A stretch of 64,000 bases of DNA from Xanthomonas dyei (GCF_002939865.1 NZ_MDEE01000009.1:62001-126000), one strand, 5' to 3'. Numbered from the stretch's first letter, positions 45,205 to 54,989 are shown. Notes: generated by a model from the letters alone, not told the origin. Numbers and translations are program-made.

Positions 45205-46395
45205 TCAACCCTCCGTTTGATCGCGACTGGTCGACCAAACCACACCAGCGGGATCCAGCTCGGTGTGCTTCATCTGCTCGGTGCGCCAACCGAATCCACA
45301 GATGGCCAACGGGCCATCTTGCAGGCCATCCAAGCCAAGCGCCTGTTCGATGTCCACTTCGTTGATTGCCGAGGTGACAAATGCGCCAAGTCCCAGATCG
45401 GTCGCGCTTAAATAGAGTGTTTGTGCGATGTGGCCGACATCCAGAATCATTGCGCGATACGCCTTGGCGTGATTTCGATATTTCCAGAAGCTACGTAGAA
45501 AACGCGGCGCAAGAATTAGCAGGACCGGCGCATCGGCGAACCAGTGCTGCCCAGACAGCGCTTGGCGTGCGATATCTGCCAGTGGCTGCGAAGGCAACGG
45601 CAGTGGCTGCAATGCATGCTCCATCGGACGGTAGTGATAGAGGCCACTCGCAACGCCCTCGACACGCTGTACCAGCAAATAGGTTTCGGTGGGATGCAGA
45701 CTCCCTCCCGAAGGCACCGGCTTCTTCAAGAATGCGGTGCCGTGCCCAACCTCGACTCGTCCACTCGCCATGACGCTACGTTCAAGCATCTGCGCCAATA
45801 AAGCACGCGACAGTGAGCGATCGACATCGAAATTACGGCACGTGACGCGGCGGGACAGCAGGTCATCAAACACACCGGGAACCGCGCGCGGCAGCATAAT
45901 GCGCGCTTGCATGCCTCCCTCACCGCGATCGATCACCTCCGCCGGCGGCGCTCCCAGCCGCTCGGCCATGCCTTCTGCTGTCGTCAGGCCCTGCGCCTCC
46001 ATCGTTGCGACGCTGTCTTCGCCGTTCCAGCGTGCGAACCGGTGCCACAGCGCAGCCAAAGGCCACCATCGCTGTTGCTTGACCTGCTCGTCATTCTCGC
46101 GATGCAACGCGTGCTCTGGCTGATCGCTGATGACAAGGCCCTGCTCGATCAGACGATCGAGCAGGGCTGGTGGCGGCTGCGCCTGATCGATGGATTGCCA
46201 ATGTGTTGGACTCAGCTCGCTCAGCCACTCGCGCTCAGCGCTCGCCACACCCACTTCTGCATCAAGATGAGGTGCAAGTGCCAACCATCGTGTACGTCGG
46301 TTCAAGCCGTCGCCGCCGACAAGCAATTTCGCTAGATCAAACACTGCATCGTCGCGAAGTTCAAAGAACAGCGTGCTACACCGACGGATCTGCAT
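45205..46395 (-). CDS. SagB-like FMN dehydrogenase, putative peptide maturation enzyme
   Basis: A 396-residue protein. The C-terminal ~220 residues are a nitroreductase-type FMN domain of the SagB group: RRVTCRNFDVDRSLS, VPSGGSLHPTETYLLVQ, GLYHYRPMEHAL, ILDVGHIAQTLYL and LGLGAFVTSAINE. The first ~170 residues hold a winged-helix-like region without known motifs. SagB-type enzymes oxidise azolines to azoles in RiPPs. The divergent gene 89 bp away encodes a leader-type precursor peptide, and this family (peptide maturation dehydrogenase) is known beside such precursors in Xanthomonadaceae. No YcaO cyclodehydratase is visible. ATG 46395 was chosen; an ATG four codons upstream is also possible. 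Confidence 0.85.
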   Translation of the reverse strand: MQIRRCSTLFFELRDDAVFDLAKLLVGGDGLNRRTRWLALAPHLDAEVGVASAEREWLSELSPTHWQSIDQAQPPPALLDRLIEQGLVISDQPEHALHRENDEQVKQQRWWPLAALWHRFARWNGEDSVATMEAQGLTTAEGMAERLGAPPAEVIDRGEGGMQARIMLPRAVPGVFDDLLSRRVTCRNFDVDRSLSRALLAQMLERSVMASGRVEVGHGTAFLKKPVPSGGSLHPTETYLLVQRVEGVASGLYHYRPMEHALQPLPLPSQPLADIARQALSGQHWFADAPVLLILAPRFLRSFWKYRNHAKAYRAMILDVGHIAQTLYLSATDLGLGAFVTSAINEVDIEQALGLDGLQDGPLAICGFGWRTEQMKHTELDPAGVVWSTSRDQTEG

Positions 46396-46484
46396 GGAAC
46401 ATCTCAAGGACGGATGAGTACGGTCGATATTGTGTCAGTTCACCTGTCACATCACATTCCCTCACTTCGCAGACAAGACAGACC

Positions 46485-46823
46485 ATGACCGTTTCAGCCG
46501 ACAACGCCCACCCCTCGTTTGATGCATCGACTGCCGACAGACTTCTGGAGCTATTGTCTACCGATGACGATTTCCGCGATTGTTTTCAGTGCAATCCGGC
46601 ACAGGCGCTCGCCCAGATTGGTGCAGCTGGAGCAAGTGCCGACAACGCCGTGCCCGCTGCTGGAGACGCTTATTACTGCATGACCACCAATCAGCTTGCT
46701 TCGAAGGAAGACATTGCATTGGCGCGCACAGAGTTACAGAGCTATCTGACCGAGAAAACCAATCACACCGTGGTTTTCGCCTTAGACTCTGACAGTATCC
46801 GCTCTACCCTGCTACGCAGATAA
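46485..46823 (+). CDS. NHLP-type RiPP precursor peptide
   Basis: A 112-residue peptide. Residues ~13-50 (ADRLLELLSTDDDFRDCFQC, NPAQALAQIG) are the nitrile-hydratase-alpha-like leader: two helices with the FxxxFxxNPxxAL pattern. A Gly/Ala-rich hinge (AAGASADNAVPAAG, ~47-60) follows, where cleavage could occur, and then a core with Cys65, many Thr/Ser, and the end SDSIRSTLLRR. Cysteines are at 33, 36 and 65. It faces a SagB-like dehydrogenase across a short divergent region. Its last ~61 nt overlap the 3' end of the cyclase gene on the other strand. Core product and modification are unknown. Confidence 0.85.
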   Translation: MTVSADNAHPSFDASTADRLLELLSTDDDFRDCFQCNPAQALAQIGAAGASADNAVPAAGDAYYCMTTNQLASKEDIALARTELQSYLTEKTNHTVVFALDSDSIRSTLLRR

Positions 46824-49423
46824 GCGGGCAGGCGCGAAAGAGGCCACGCGCGAACAAACGTTTGCGCGTGCTCGCGCGCCTCCTTGCTGCGCCCCAATGC
46901 GTATAACGATTCGGCCACCCAAAGCTGGGCAAGACGTGTATCTGCGACGTTTAGCGGCTGCAGTGTCTGAGATGCATTTGCCTCGATATAGGCGCGCCCT
47001 CTATGAAGAGATAGCCAGCGTGCTTGCTCGATCGCTTCGGCATGCCGCCCAGCACCGCTCAGCAGGTGGTACAGCGCGACCCGCTTTTGAAACAGGTCGC
47101 CGTTGTTGGGTGATAGGCGCGCCACCGCCGCCGCGCGATCCCCCGACAACGCTAGGTGCTGGGCTTCGACAATGGCTCGCAGATCCGCGAGCACAGGCGT
47201 TTCGTGCTTGAGCGCTGGCGCAATTGCCTTCAGTGCCCGCACAGTCAGGCTGTCGTCTCCATTGCGCTGCGCCTGGCTGGCGATGATCAAGATCATCGCA
47301 GCACTATCTTGCAGGTTTGCAACCGCCGCGCCGTCGGGCGCAAGCGCTGAAATCAACCGGTCCAACACTGGCTGCAACATCGCTGCCGTCGATCTGGAAG
47401 GATCGCTCAACGCTTGCGTCGTTGCTGCAATGACGGCGAACTGACGAAGGTTGAAGTCATCGCCCTGCTTGCTGCGCTCAAGACCCTGGGCGATCGCAGC
47501 ATGCATGGCAGTCCAATCGGCGCGATCGATCGCGATACTGGTACGGTCGATCAACGGCACGACATCGTCGTTGGTGTAGCCATTTGGCACGATCCTGTCG
47601 AGCGCCTGCTGCGCTTCGGCATAACGGTTCAACACCGCGAGCGCATTCGCTTGCCGTCGTAACGGACCCGCACGATCGGCATCGCCGGACCTTGCAAAAA
47701 ACTGCAAGGCGGCCTGGGGATTTTCTTGCGCAAGCATAATGCGCCCTACCCGATCGGTAGCAATCGAGCGTAGTGGGTCCTGTGCGACATCGGCTGCCTG
47801 TGCATAGGGCAAGGCATCGGCAAAACGATTGGCCACGAATAGATGCCAGGATGCATTGGCAGTTCCGGCGAAGTTATCCGGATACAGCGAGGCCAAGGTT
47901 CTCCAGAGCGGTAGCGCCTTGTCGGGCGCAAGCAATTCGGCGGACCAAGCGTCCAGATAAAGCTGGTCGCGCTCTGGTAGACGCTGGCGGAATTGAACGG
48001 CTTTCTCAAGATAGGGAAGCGCACCGCTGCGGTCGGAGATCGCCACCTTGATCCGCGCCGCCCCCAGATAGGCGAGCGCAAATTCCGGATCGATGCGCAC
48101 AGCGCGTTCGAACAACTCCAGACCTTCTCGCCATTGGCCTTTCACAGTGGCATCCACGCCCAGGGCGTAGGCACGCAGCGCATCCAGGCTCGCTGTGGTA
48201 ACGGAGGGAAGTGGCGCCGAATGCTTGTCGATCGAGGCCACCACCTCGCCTAATCCACGACGCAAATTGCGAGTGATCTGATCCACCGAAGACAGCGCGG
48301 ACGGCAAACCATCGCCCTGGACGAATTCCGAATAGACCGTCGTCTGAGTCCGCGGATCCACCAACTCGACGCTGAAACGCAGCTTGCCACCGATTTCTGC
48401 CACGGTCGGGAGCAACACGACAGAAGCACCGTCGCGCAGGGCAACCTCCGAGGCGATTGCACGATCGACAACGATCCGATCGGGATTCCGTTTCATACGC
48501 TTGACGGTGTCACGCACTTTCATGTCGCTCAGCACATTCACGTACCGCGACTGCTCCAGGCTGATGCGCAGCGCTTGCCCCAGAGAATTATCGAGCAGCG
48601 TATTGCCGGTGAGATTTCGCAGATCTCCCATGACGACCCAGCCGCGTTCCGCGAACGCGATCGCTGGTTCGGAACGGGTGAAGAACCATAACGAAAGACA
48701 GGCAACGGCAATCAGCAGCGACTCCGCCAGTAACGCCGCCGGCCGACGCCACAACGGCACATCGCGCCACGCCTTGGCCGAGTTTTTCGGGGTGCGCAGC
48801 GGGGTCAGGCCGACTTCGCCGACTTCGTAGATTTCCATCGGCGTGGGCACGCCTTTGAAGCGCCAGCGGCCGTGGGATTTCCACAGGATGCGCTCGACCC
48901 GGTCGCCCAGTTCGCGTGCGGCGCGGTGGGTCAACGATTCGGCCACGGCCGAGATCAGGATCTGCCCGGGCCGTGCCATCGACATGAGGCGTGCGGCCGT
49001 CGGTTTGGCCAGGCCTTCGACTTCCAGCGGTTTGGCGCCGATGCTCACCGCCTCGTCGCTGTTGCGCCAGGTCAGCACTTCGCCGACGTGCAGGCCTTGG
49101 CGCGCACACAGGGTGAGCGCATGGGCATCGCTCATCGTCTTGAGCCCGCGCGCGTAATCCAGTGCAAACCCCAACCCGTCGATCGGGCGGTCGAACAACA
49201 GCAGCAAACCGTCGGAGCGGTCGATCAGGCGGCCGCGCCACTGCTGCTGCAGCTTGACCACCAAGCGGTCGTGTTCGCGAAACAGCGCGGCGGCGGCGTT
49301 GTCGCCGATGCGTTCGACCAGTGCGGTCGAATCGCACAGGTCGGTGAGCAACAGGGTCCGCAGACGGGGCGCCTGCATCGCTTCCGACGACGCGTCCTTG
49401 CGTGCGTGGGTGCGGGCGCTCAT
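46763..49423 (-). CDS. Class III nucleotide cyclase with TPR tail (peptide-system / guanylate cyclase type)
   Basis: An 886-residue protein. The N-terminal class III cyclase domain has the two metal Asp in LLLTDLCDST (Asp28) and IDRSDGLLLLFD (Asp71). A membrane span lies near residues 233-252 (LLAESLLIAVACLSLWFF), and a large C-terminal region of TPR-like helices would face the periplasm. The X. campestris homologue pair XC_0250/XC_0249 is reported as a cGMP-making cyclase and its cGMP-binding GGDEF partner, and this gene follows such a GGDEF gene by 3 nt. The same family is annotated as a peptide-modification-system cyclase beside NHLP-type precursors, as here. cGMP as the product is by homology. 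Confidence 0.88.
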   Translation of the reverse strand: MSARTHARKDASSEAMQAPRLRTLLLTDLCDSTALVERIGDNAAAALFREHDRLVVKLQQQWRGRLIDRSDGLLLLFDRPIDGLGFALDYARGLKTMSDAHALTLCARQGLHVGEVLTWRNSDEAVSIGAKPLEVEGLAKPTAARLMSMARPGQILISAVAESLTHRAARELGDRVERILWKSHGRWRFKGVPTPMEIYEVGEVGLTPLRTPKNSAKAWRDVPLWRRPAALLAESLLIAVACLSLWFFTRSEPAIAFAERGWVVMGDLRNLTGNTLLDNSLGQALRISLEQSRYVNVLSDMKVRDTVKRMKRNPDRIVVDRAIASEVALRDGASVVLLPTVAEIGGKLRFSVELVDPRTQTTVYSEFVQGDGLPSALSSVDQITRNLRRGLGEVVASIDKHSAPLPSVTTASLDALRAYALGVDATVKGQWREGLELFERAVRIDPEFALAYLGAARIKVAISDRSGALPYLEKAVQFRQRLPERDQLYLDAWSAELLAPDKALPLWRTLASLYPDNFAGTANASWHLFVANRFADALPYAQAADVAQDPLRSIATDRVGRIMLAQENPQAALQFFARSGDADRAGPLRRQANALAVLNRYAEAQQALDRIVPNGYTNDDVVPLIDRTSIAIDRADWTAMHAAIAQGLERSKQGDDFNLRQFAVIAATTQALSDPSRSTAAMLQPVLDRLISALAPDGAAVANLQDSAAMILIIASQAQRNGDDSLTVRALKAIAPALKHETPVLADLRAIVEAQHLALSGDRAAAVARLSPNNGDLFQKRVALYHLLSGAGRHAEAIEQARWLSLHRGRAYIEANASQTLQPLNVADTRLAQLWVAESLYALGRSKEAREHAQTFVRAWPLSRLPAYLRSRVERILSESKAKTTV

Positions 49424-49426
49424 GCC

Positions 49427-50494
49427 TCAGCGATGCTCCGGTGCAGGCGGGGCGGCAGAGGGCGGCGGGGCGAGCGCTTCATGCATCGCTAACACATTGC
49501 CGCCCTGGCGCTTGGCTTCGTACAGCGCGCTGTCGGCGAGCGTGTACCAATCGTTCCACGCGGCATCGGCATCGATCATGCACAGACCAACACTGACCGA
49601 GCAGCCCTGCTCGCTCTGGCCGTTGCACAGGCGGGCCTCCACCGCGCGCACGATGCACTCGCCGATGTGGTGCACCAGTTCCGGGGTGCCTTGTGCGACC
49701 AGCACGCAGAATTCGTCACCGCCGAGACGGCAGGCAAGGTCACCTTCGGCGATGACCGAACGCAACGCATGCGCCACGTTCTGCAACACGCGGTCGCCGG
49801 CAAGATGACCGAACTCGTCGTTGATGCGCTTGAAGCGGTCGCAGTCGATCAGGATCAGGCCAACGCCCGGCACGTTGCCGGCACGTCGGCATTCCTGCAG
49901 GTACAGCGTCAGACCGCGCCGGTTGTGCAACCCGGTCAGCTCGTCGGTACGGCTGAGTTCTTCGGTGTGGTTGAGTTGATGCGAGGTGACGTAGAGATTG
50001 TCCAGCGCCGCTTCCAGATCGTGGTTGCGACGGCGCAGCTGGCGGATCAGCAACTGCTCGTTGTTGACTACGCGCACGATGGAGCGGCGCAGGAAATGCG
50101 CCACCATCGACGGGTCGTGGTCGACCAGGCGCTGAAAATCGTCGTGCGCCAGTTCGATCAGGCGGCTGTCCATGGATGCGCTGGCACCGGCACTGCGCGC
50201 GTGATCGCCGATCAGCAGGCCCAGCTCGCCAAAAAATTCGCCCGGACCCAGATGCTTGAGCATCAGATCCTCGCCGAAATCCAGGTCGATCTGGCCGCTG
50301 ACCACGATGAACATCTGCGTGCCGATCGCACCGCGCTCGAACAGCGCCTGGCCTGCGGCAAGCGCACGGGTACGGCCGAAACGGGCGAAAAACGCCAGCT
50401 CGTCAGCGGTCATCAAAGCATGCAGCCCGTCCGAGAGCGTCTTGGCGACGCTTCCCGTCGGCTCGACTGCGCCTGCGGTGTTGTGGCAAGTCAT
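49427..50494 (-). CDS. cNMP-binding GGDEF protein (diguanylate cyclase)
   Basis: A 355-residue cytoplasmic protein. A cyclic-nucleotide-binding domain (residues ~28-150, with FVVSGQIDLDF-like IVVSGQIDLDFGEDLMLKHL and LGPGEFFGELGLL) is linked by a coiled coil to a GGDEF domain holding the intact catalytic motif RLGGDEF (about 257-262). No EAL domain is present. The X. campestris homologue XC_0249 is reported to bind cGMP and then make c-di-GMP, controlling biofilm and virulence. The cyclase gene starts 3 bp after its stop, so the pair is an operon. Confidence 0.92.
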   Translation of the reverse strand: MTCHNTAGAVEPTGSVAKTLSDGLHALMTADELAFFARFGRTRALAAGQALFERGAIGTQMFIVVSGQIDLDFGEDLMLKHLGPGEFFGELGLLIGDHARSAGASASMDSRLIELAHDDFQRLVDHDPSMVAHFLRRSIVRVVNNEQLLIRQLRRRNHDLEAALDNLYVTSHQLNHTEELSRTDELTGLHNRRGLTLYLQECRRAGNVPGVGLILIDCDRFKRINDEFGHLAGDRVLQNVAHALRSVIAEGDLACRLGGDEFCVLVAQGTPELVHHIGECIVRAVEARLCNGQSEQGCSVSVGLCMIDADAAWNDWYTLADSALYEAKRQGGNVLAMHEALAPPPSAAPPAPEHR

Positions 50495-50615
50495 CCTGTT
50501 TCCTTAGGCCGGCCTGCAACGTTAGCCTAGTGATAAATCCTACAGGACCCCCTTGTTCCGCACCAGGTCACACTGCTTCTCACGGGCAAAGAGACAAAAT
50601 GTCGGGTAGTGCCGC

Positions 50616-50644
50616 AAAAAAAAGGGCCCGGTGTCCCGAGCCCT
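50616..50644 (-). terminator. Rho-independent terminator of aceA
   Basis: On the minus strand AGGGCTCGG-GACA-CCGGGCCCT forms a stem with one mismatch, followed by a run of eight T. It lies about 45 bp after the aceA stop. Confidence 0.85.
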
Positions 50645-50687
50645 CTCCCCCTCCCGGGGTGGCGAAACGTGGACAGCCCGCTGCAGG

Positions 50688-51983
50688 CTAGGCCGCCTTC
50701 TCGCCGTGAAACTGTTCTTCTTCGGTGGAGCCGCGCAGCGCGGTGGTGGACGACTGCCCCTGCTGGATCGCCTGCGTCACCGCATCGAAGTAGCCGGTGC
50801 CCACTTCGCGTTGATGCTTGACCGCGGTGAAGCCCATCTCCGCCGCCTCGAATTCGGCTTGCTGCAACTCGACGAAGGCGCTCATCTGGCGGCGCGCATA
50901 GCCGTGCGCCAGGTGGAACATGCCGTAGTTGAGCGCGTGGAAACCGGCCAGGGTGATGAACTGGAATTTGTAGCCATAGCTCGCCAGCTCGGTCTGGAAT
51001 TTGGCAATGGTGGCATCGTCGAGATTCTTCTTCCAGTTGAAGCTGGGCGAGCAGTTATAGGCCAGCAACTTGCCTGGAAACTTGGCATGGATGGCCTGTG
51101 CAAATGCACGCGCGAATTCCAGATCCGGCTTGCCGGTTTCGCACCAGATCAGATCCGCATACGGTGCGTACGCCAGCCCGCGGCTGATGGCCTGATCCAA
51201 CCCGTTGCGGGTCTTGAAGAAACCTTCGACCGTGCGCTCGCCGGTGGTGAATGGCTGATCGTTGGCATCCACGTCGCTGGTGATCAGATCGGCCGCTTCG
51301 GCGTCGGTGCGCGCAATCAGCAGCGTCGGCACACCCAAGACATCGGCGGCCAGGCGCGCGGCGTTCAATTTTTCGATGGCTTCGCGCGTGGGCACCAGTA
51401 CCTTGCCACCCATGTGGCCGCACTTCTTGACTGATGCCAGCTGATCTTCGAAATGCACGCCGGCAGCGCCAGCTTCGATCATCGCCTTCATCAGTTCGAA
51501 GGCATTGAGCACGCCGCCAAAACCGGCTTCTGCATCGGCCACGATGGGCTGCAGGAAGTCGATGGCGTCGTTGCCTTCAGCATGATGCAGTTGATCGGCG
51601 CGCAGCAAGGTGTTGTTGATGCGCTTGACCACCGCAGGCACCGAATCGGCCGGATATAACGACTGATCCGGATACATCTGCCCGGCCAGATTGGCATCGG
51701 CTGCCACCTGCCAGCCGCTCAGATAGATCGCCTTCAAGCCGGCCTTGACCTGCTGCATCGCCTGGTTGCCGGTCAATGCGCCCAGCGCATTGACGAACGG
51801 GGTGGCGTGCAACGAGGTCCATAACTTGTCCGCGCCCAAGCGCGCCAGCGAGTGCTCCACATGCACGGTGCCGCGCAGGCGCACCACATCGGCGGCGGTA
51901 TAGTTGCGGGTGATGCCGGTCCAGCGCGGGTTGCTGGTCCAGTCCTGCTGCAGTTGTTCGGCGCTTTGCAGTGCGGTGCTCAT
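50688..51983 (-). CDS. aceA: Isocitrate lyase
   Basis: A 431-residue isocitrate lyase, the size of the E. coli enzyme. The active-site loop is [15 protein letters not shown], with the catalytic Cys. Other signatures are [39 protein letters not shown] and [11 protein letters not shown]. It splits isocitrate to glyoxylate and succinate in the glyoxylate bypass. AGGAGAACGCAAG precedes ATG 51983. Malate synthase is encoded upstream on the same strand, with a 168-bp gap. Confidence 0.98.
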   Translation of the reverse strand: MSTALQSAEQLQQDWTSNPRWTGITRNYTAADVVRLRGTVHVEHSLARLGADKLWTSLHATPFVNALGALTGNQAMQQVKAGLKAIYLSGWQVAADANLAGQMYPDQSLYPADSVPAVVKRINNTLLRADQLHHAEGNDAIDFLQPIVADAEAGFGGVLNAFELMKAMIEAGAAGVHFEDQLASVKKCGHMGGKVLVPTREAIEKLNAARLAADVLGVPTLLIARTDAEAADLITSDVDANDQPFTTGERTVEGFFKTRNGLDQAISRGLAYAPYADLIWCETGKPDLEFARAFAQAIHAKFPGKLLAYNCSPSFNWKKNLDDATIAKFQTELASYGYKFQFITLAGFHALNYGMFHLAHGYARRQMSAFVELQQAEFEAAEMGFTAVKHQREVGTGYFDAVTQAIQQGQSSTTALRGSTEEEQFHGEKAA

Positions 51984-52151
51984 CTTGCGTTCTCCTGAAG
52001 AGGGACGACGGATGGAACGAGGAAACAAGGCCGTGCATGACACGGCATGCGGCATGGCGAGGCCGTCGTTGCGCATGCGCGCAACAGGCGGTGTGCTGCG
52101 TGGAGGTGAGGCGTGCAGCGACCCGTGCGAGGTGTCGCTGCAGCGATGTGC

Positions 52152-53768
52152 TTAGTCGATCAAGCGGTACGCCGGCACGGTAAGAAAGTCCGCCAGTTCA
52201 TCGGCGCGGCTGAGTTCTTCCAGCAATGCAATGGCTTCATCGATTCGCGCTGCGCCGGGGAGCGCTGTGGTTGTGCCCAAGCGTGCCGGCAATGCGCGCA
52301 AGGTTGCCTGCAGCAGCTGTTGATCGATGGCGGTGCCGTCGTCCAGATGCTGGCCGTGATGCAGCCACTGCCACAGCTGCGCGCGGCTGATTTCGGCGGT
52401 GGCGGCGTCTTCCATCAGGTTGTGGATCGGTACGCAGCCGTTGCCATCCAGCCAGGCGGCCAGATACCGCACGCAGACTTCGACATTGCCTTCGAAGCCG
52501 GCGCGGGTAACGTTGCCCGGCGAGGGCGCGATCAACATGTCGCGCGTCACCTGCACATCGTTGCGCAACACATGCTGCTGATGCGCGGTGGGCATGTGTT
52601 CGTCGAACAGTGTCATCGCCACCGGAATCAAGGCCGGATGCGCCACCCAGGTGCCATCGTGGCCGGCGGTGACCTCGCGCAGCTTGTCGGCGCGCACGCG
52701 GGCCATGGCCTGCTCGTTGGCGGCCTCGTCGTGGTTGATCGGAATCTGCGCGGCCATCCCGCCCATCGCATGCGCGCCGCGGCGGTGGCAGGTCTTGATC
52801 AGCAGTTCCGAATACGCCTTCAAAAACGGCTGGGTCATGGTGACCTGGCCACGCTCCGGCAACACGCGGTCGCGGTGCGCGCGAAAGGTCTTGAGATACG
52901 AAAAGATGTAGTCCCAGCGCCCGCAATTGAGCCCGACGATGCGCTCGCGCAGCGCATGCAAAATCTCGTCCATCTCGAACACCGCCGGCAGCGTTTCGAT
53001 CAGTACGGTGACCTTGATCTGCCCATGCGGCAGATCCAGCATCGCTTCGATATGCGCCAGCGCGGTGTCCCACAGCGCGGCTTCTTCCATGCTCTGCAAC
53101 TTGGGCAGATACAGGTACGGGCCGCGGTCCTTGGCCAACAGCGCGCGGCCGTTATGAAAGGCGAACAGTGCCGCGTCGAACAGGCCGCCGGCCAGCGGCT
53201 GGCCATCGATCTGGACGTGTTTTTCGTCCAGGTGCCAACCGCGCGGGCGGACGATCAGCACCGCACGCTCGGCTTCCGGACGCAGCGCGTAGTGCTTGCC
53301 AGTGGGCGCATCGAAGCTGAGATCGCCGCGCACGGCGGCGGCCAGGGTGCGCTGGCCGGCTAGCAAGTTGCGCCAGGTCGGCGCGGTGGAATCCTCGAAG
53401 TCGGCCATGAACACCTTGGCACCGGAGTTCAGTGCGTTGATGACCATCTTCGGATCGGTCGGGCCGGTGATCTCGACGCGGCGGTCCTGCAGCGCCGCCG
53501 GCAGCGCGGCAACGCGCCAGTCGCCCTCGCGGATGGCGCGGGTGTCGGCACGGAAGTCCGGCAGCTGGCCGGCGTCGAAGGCGGCCTGGCGGGCACGTCG
53601 CTGGGCCAGACGCTGCTGGCGGCCGGGCTCGATCGCCCGATGCAGCGACACCAGTAGCGCCAGCGCGGCCGGCGGCAGCAGCTCCGCCTGCCCTGCGACC
53701 TGGGTGGTCAGCGACAGACCGGGCGTGGCGTGGGCGGTGGGACGTGAAGCGAAAGCGGTGGCAGACAT
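52152..53768 (-). CDS. aceB: Malate synthase A
   Basis: A 538-residue malate synthase of the A type. Signatures: KVFMADFEDSTAPTWRNL with the acidic metal ligand, VLIETLPAVFEMDEILHALR, GLNCGRWDYIFSYLKTFR, and the C-terminal catalytic region VPIHNLMEDAATAEISRAQL. It condenses glyoxylate with acetyl-CoA to malate. The divergent LysR gene 117 bp away is its likely regulator. Confidence 0.97.
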   Translation of the reverse strand: MSATAFASRPTAHATPGLSLTTQVAGQAELLPPAALALLVSLHRAIEPGRQQRLAQRRARQAAFDAGQLPDFRADTRAIREGDWRVAALPAALQDRRVEITGPTDPKMVINALNSGAKVFMADFEDSTAPTWRNLLAGQRTLAAAVRGDLSFDAPTGKHYALRPEAERAVLIVRPRGWHLDEKHVQIDGQPLAGGLFDAALFAFHNGRALLAKDRGPYLYLPKLQSMEEAALWDTALAHIEAMLDLPHGQIKVTVLIETLPAVFEMDEILHALRERIVGLNCGRWDYIFSYLKTFRAHRDRVLPERGQVTMTQPFLKAYSELLIKTCHRRGAHAMGGMAAQIPINHDEAANEQAMARVRADKLREVTAGHDGTWVAHPALIPVAMTLFDEHMPTAHQQHVLRNDVQVTRDMLIAPSPGNVTRAGFEGNVEVCVRYLAAWLDGNGCVPIHNLMEDAATAEISRAQLWQWLHHGQHLDDGTAIDQQLLQATLRALPARLGTTTALPGAARIDEAIALLEELSRADELADFLTVPAYRLID

Positions 53769-53885
53769 GTGGGGTCCTTGTGCATCCGGACCTGCACCGT
53801 GCGCCCCTGGCAACTATTTGACAAAGCAGTTTTATCAATGCTGTAAATAAGCTGGACTTATACTCTTGCTGGAAACCCGCCTAAC

Positions 53886-54842
53886 ATGGCGCCAACCCCT
53901 CGATTTTCCTACAAATCCGATCGCCTAAAGCCGCTGCGTGCGTTCTGTCAGACGGTCCGTCTGGGCTCGGTCTCACGGGCTGCTGAGGCGCTATACGTCA
54001 GCCAGCCGGCGGTGACGCTGCAATTGCAAGCGCTGGAGCGCGACCTGGGAGTGGCCTTGTTCGAGCGCTCCGGGCGACGCCTGGCGCCCAGCCGCGAGGG
54101 CCAGTTGCTGTACGACATGGCACTGCCGCTGGTGGAAAGCCTGGACGGGCTGGAAGCCAGCTTCCGCGAGAAGGTGCGCGGACTGGACGCCGGCGAGCTC
54201 AATATCGCCGCCAACAGCTCCACCATCCTGTATCTGCTGCCGCGCATCGTGGCGAACTTTCGCGCGCGCCATCCGGACGTGCGGCTGACCCTGCACAACG
54301 CGATCAGCGCCGACGGCACCGACCTGCTGCGCGAGGATGCGGTGGACCTGGCGGTCGGCTCGATGCTGGACGTACCGGCCGACCTCAACTACGCGCCGGT
54401 GTATCGCTTCGAACAGTTGTTGATCACCCCGCCCGATCACCCCCTGGCGCGCAAGGCCACGGTGTCTCTGCAGGATCTCTCGCCCTATCCGCTGATCCTG
54501 CCGCCACGCCGACAGGTCACCTATCGCCTGGTCGACCTGATCTTTCAGCAGGCGCGCGTGCCGTACACCGTGGCGCTGGAAGTGGGCGGCTGGGAAGTGA
54601 TCAAGCAGTACGTGGCGATGGGCATGGGCATTTCCATCGTCACCGCGATCTGCGTGACCGAGGCCGATCGCGACAAGCTGGCCACGCGCTCGCTCAAGGA
54701 ATATTTCCCCACCCGCAGTTATGGCGTGGTGGTGCGCAAGGGCAAGTATCTGTCGCCGCAGGCGCGCGCGTTTATCGAATTGATCCAGCCGGATCTGTTT
54801 ACGCCGCGCGGATATGACGAGAGCGGCGATTCGGAGCGGTGA
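53886..54842 (+). CDS. LysR-family regulator divergent from aceB
   Basis: A 318-residue LysR protein. The HTH is near residues 30-52 (GSVSRAAEALYVSQPAVTLQ), followed by the linker helix. The effector domain has the CysB-like style ELNIAANSSTILYLLPRIV and GWEVIKQYVAMGMGISIVTA. The divergent arrangement with aceB is typical of a LysR controlling its neighbour, so glyoxylate-bypass control is plausible but unproven. The next genes are the CRISPR-associated operon, on the same strand but 231 bp away. Confidence 0.9.
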   Translation: MAPTPRFSYKSDRLKPLRAFCQTVRLGSVSRAAEALYVSQPAVTLQLQALERDLGVALFERSGRRLAPSREGQLLYDMALPLVESLDGLEASFREKVRGLDAGELNIAANSSTILYLLPRIVANFRARHPDVRLTLHNAISADGTDLLREDAVDLAVGSMLDVPADLNYAPVYRFEQLLITPPDHPLARKATVSLQDLSPYPLILPPRRQVTYRLVDLIFQQARVPYTVALEVGGWEVIKQYVAMGMGISIVTAICVTEADRDKLATRSLKEYFPTRSYGVVVRKGKYLSPQARAFIELIQPDLFTPRGYDESGDSER

Positions 54843-54989
54843 GCAACGCCGCTCTCGCACAGCAGTAACGGGGCCAGCGATCACGGGCTTCGGAACTTCC
54901 AGCGAGCCACGGCCCTGCGCAAAGATCCAGGAATCGATAACGCCCGCGACTGGGCATCGTCGCCACATTGGCGCTGCATGATCGATGGA

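Noticed and set aside
46396..46484. Clp/CRP-type site (TGTGA-N6-TCACA) between the dehydrogenase and the RiPP precursor
   Set aside because: TGTGT and TCACA half-sites occur, but the spacing is 11 nt instead of 6, so it does not fit the consensus.
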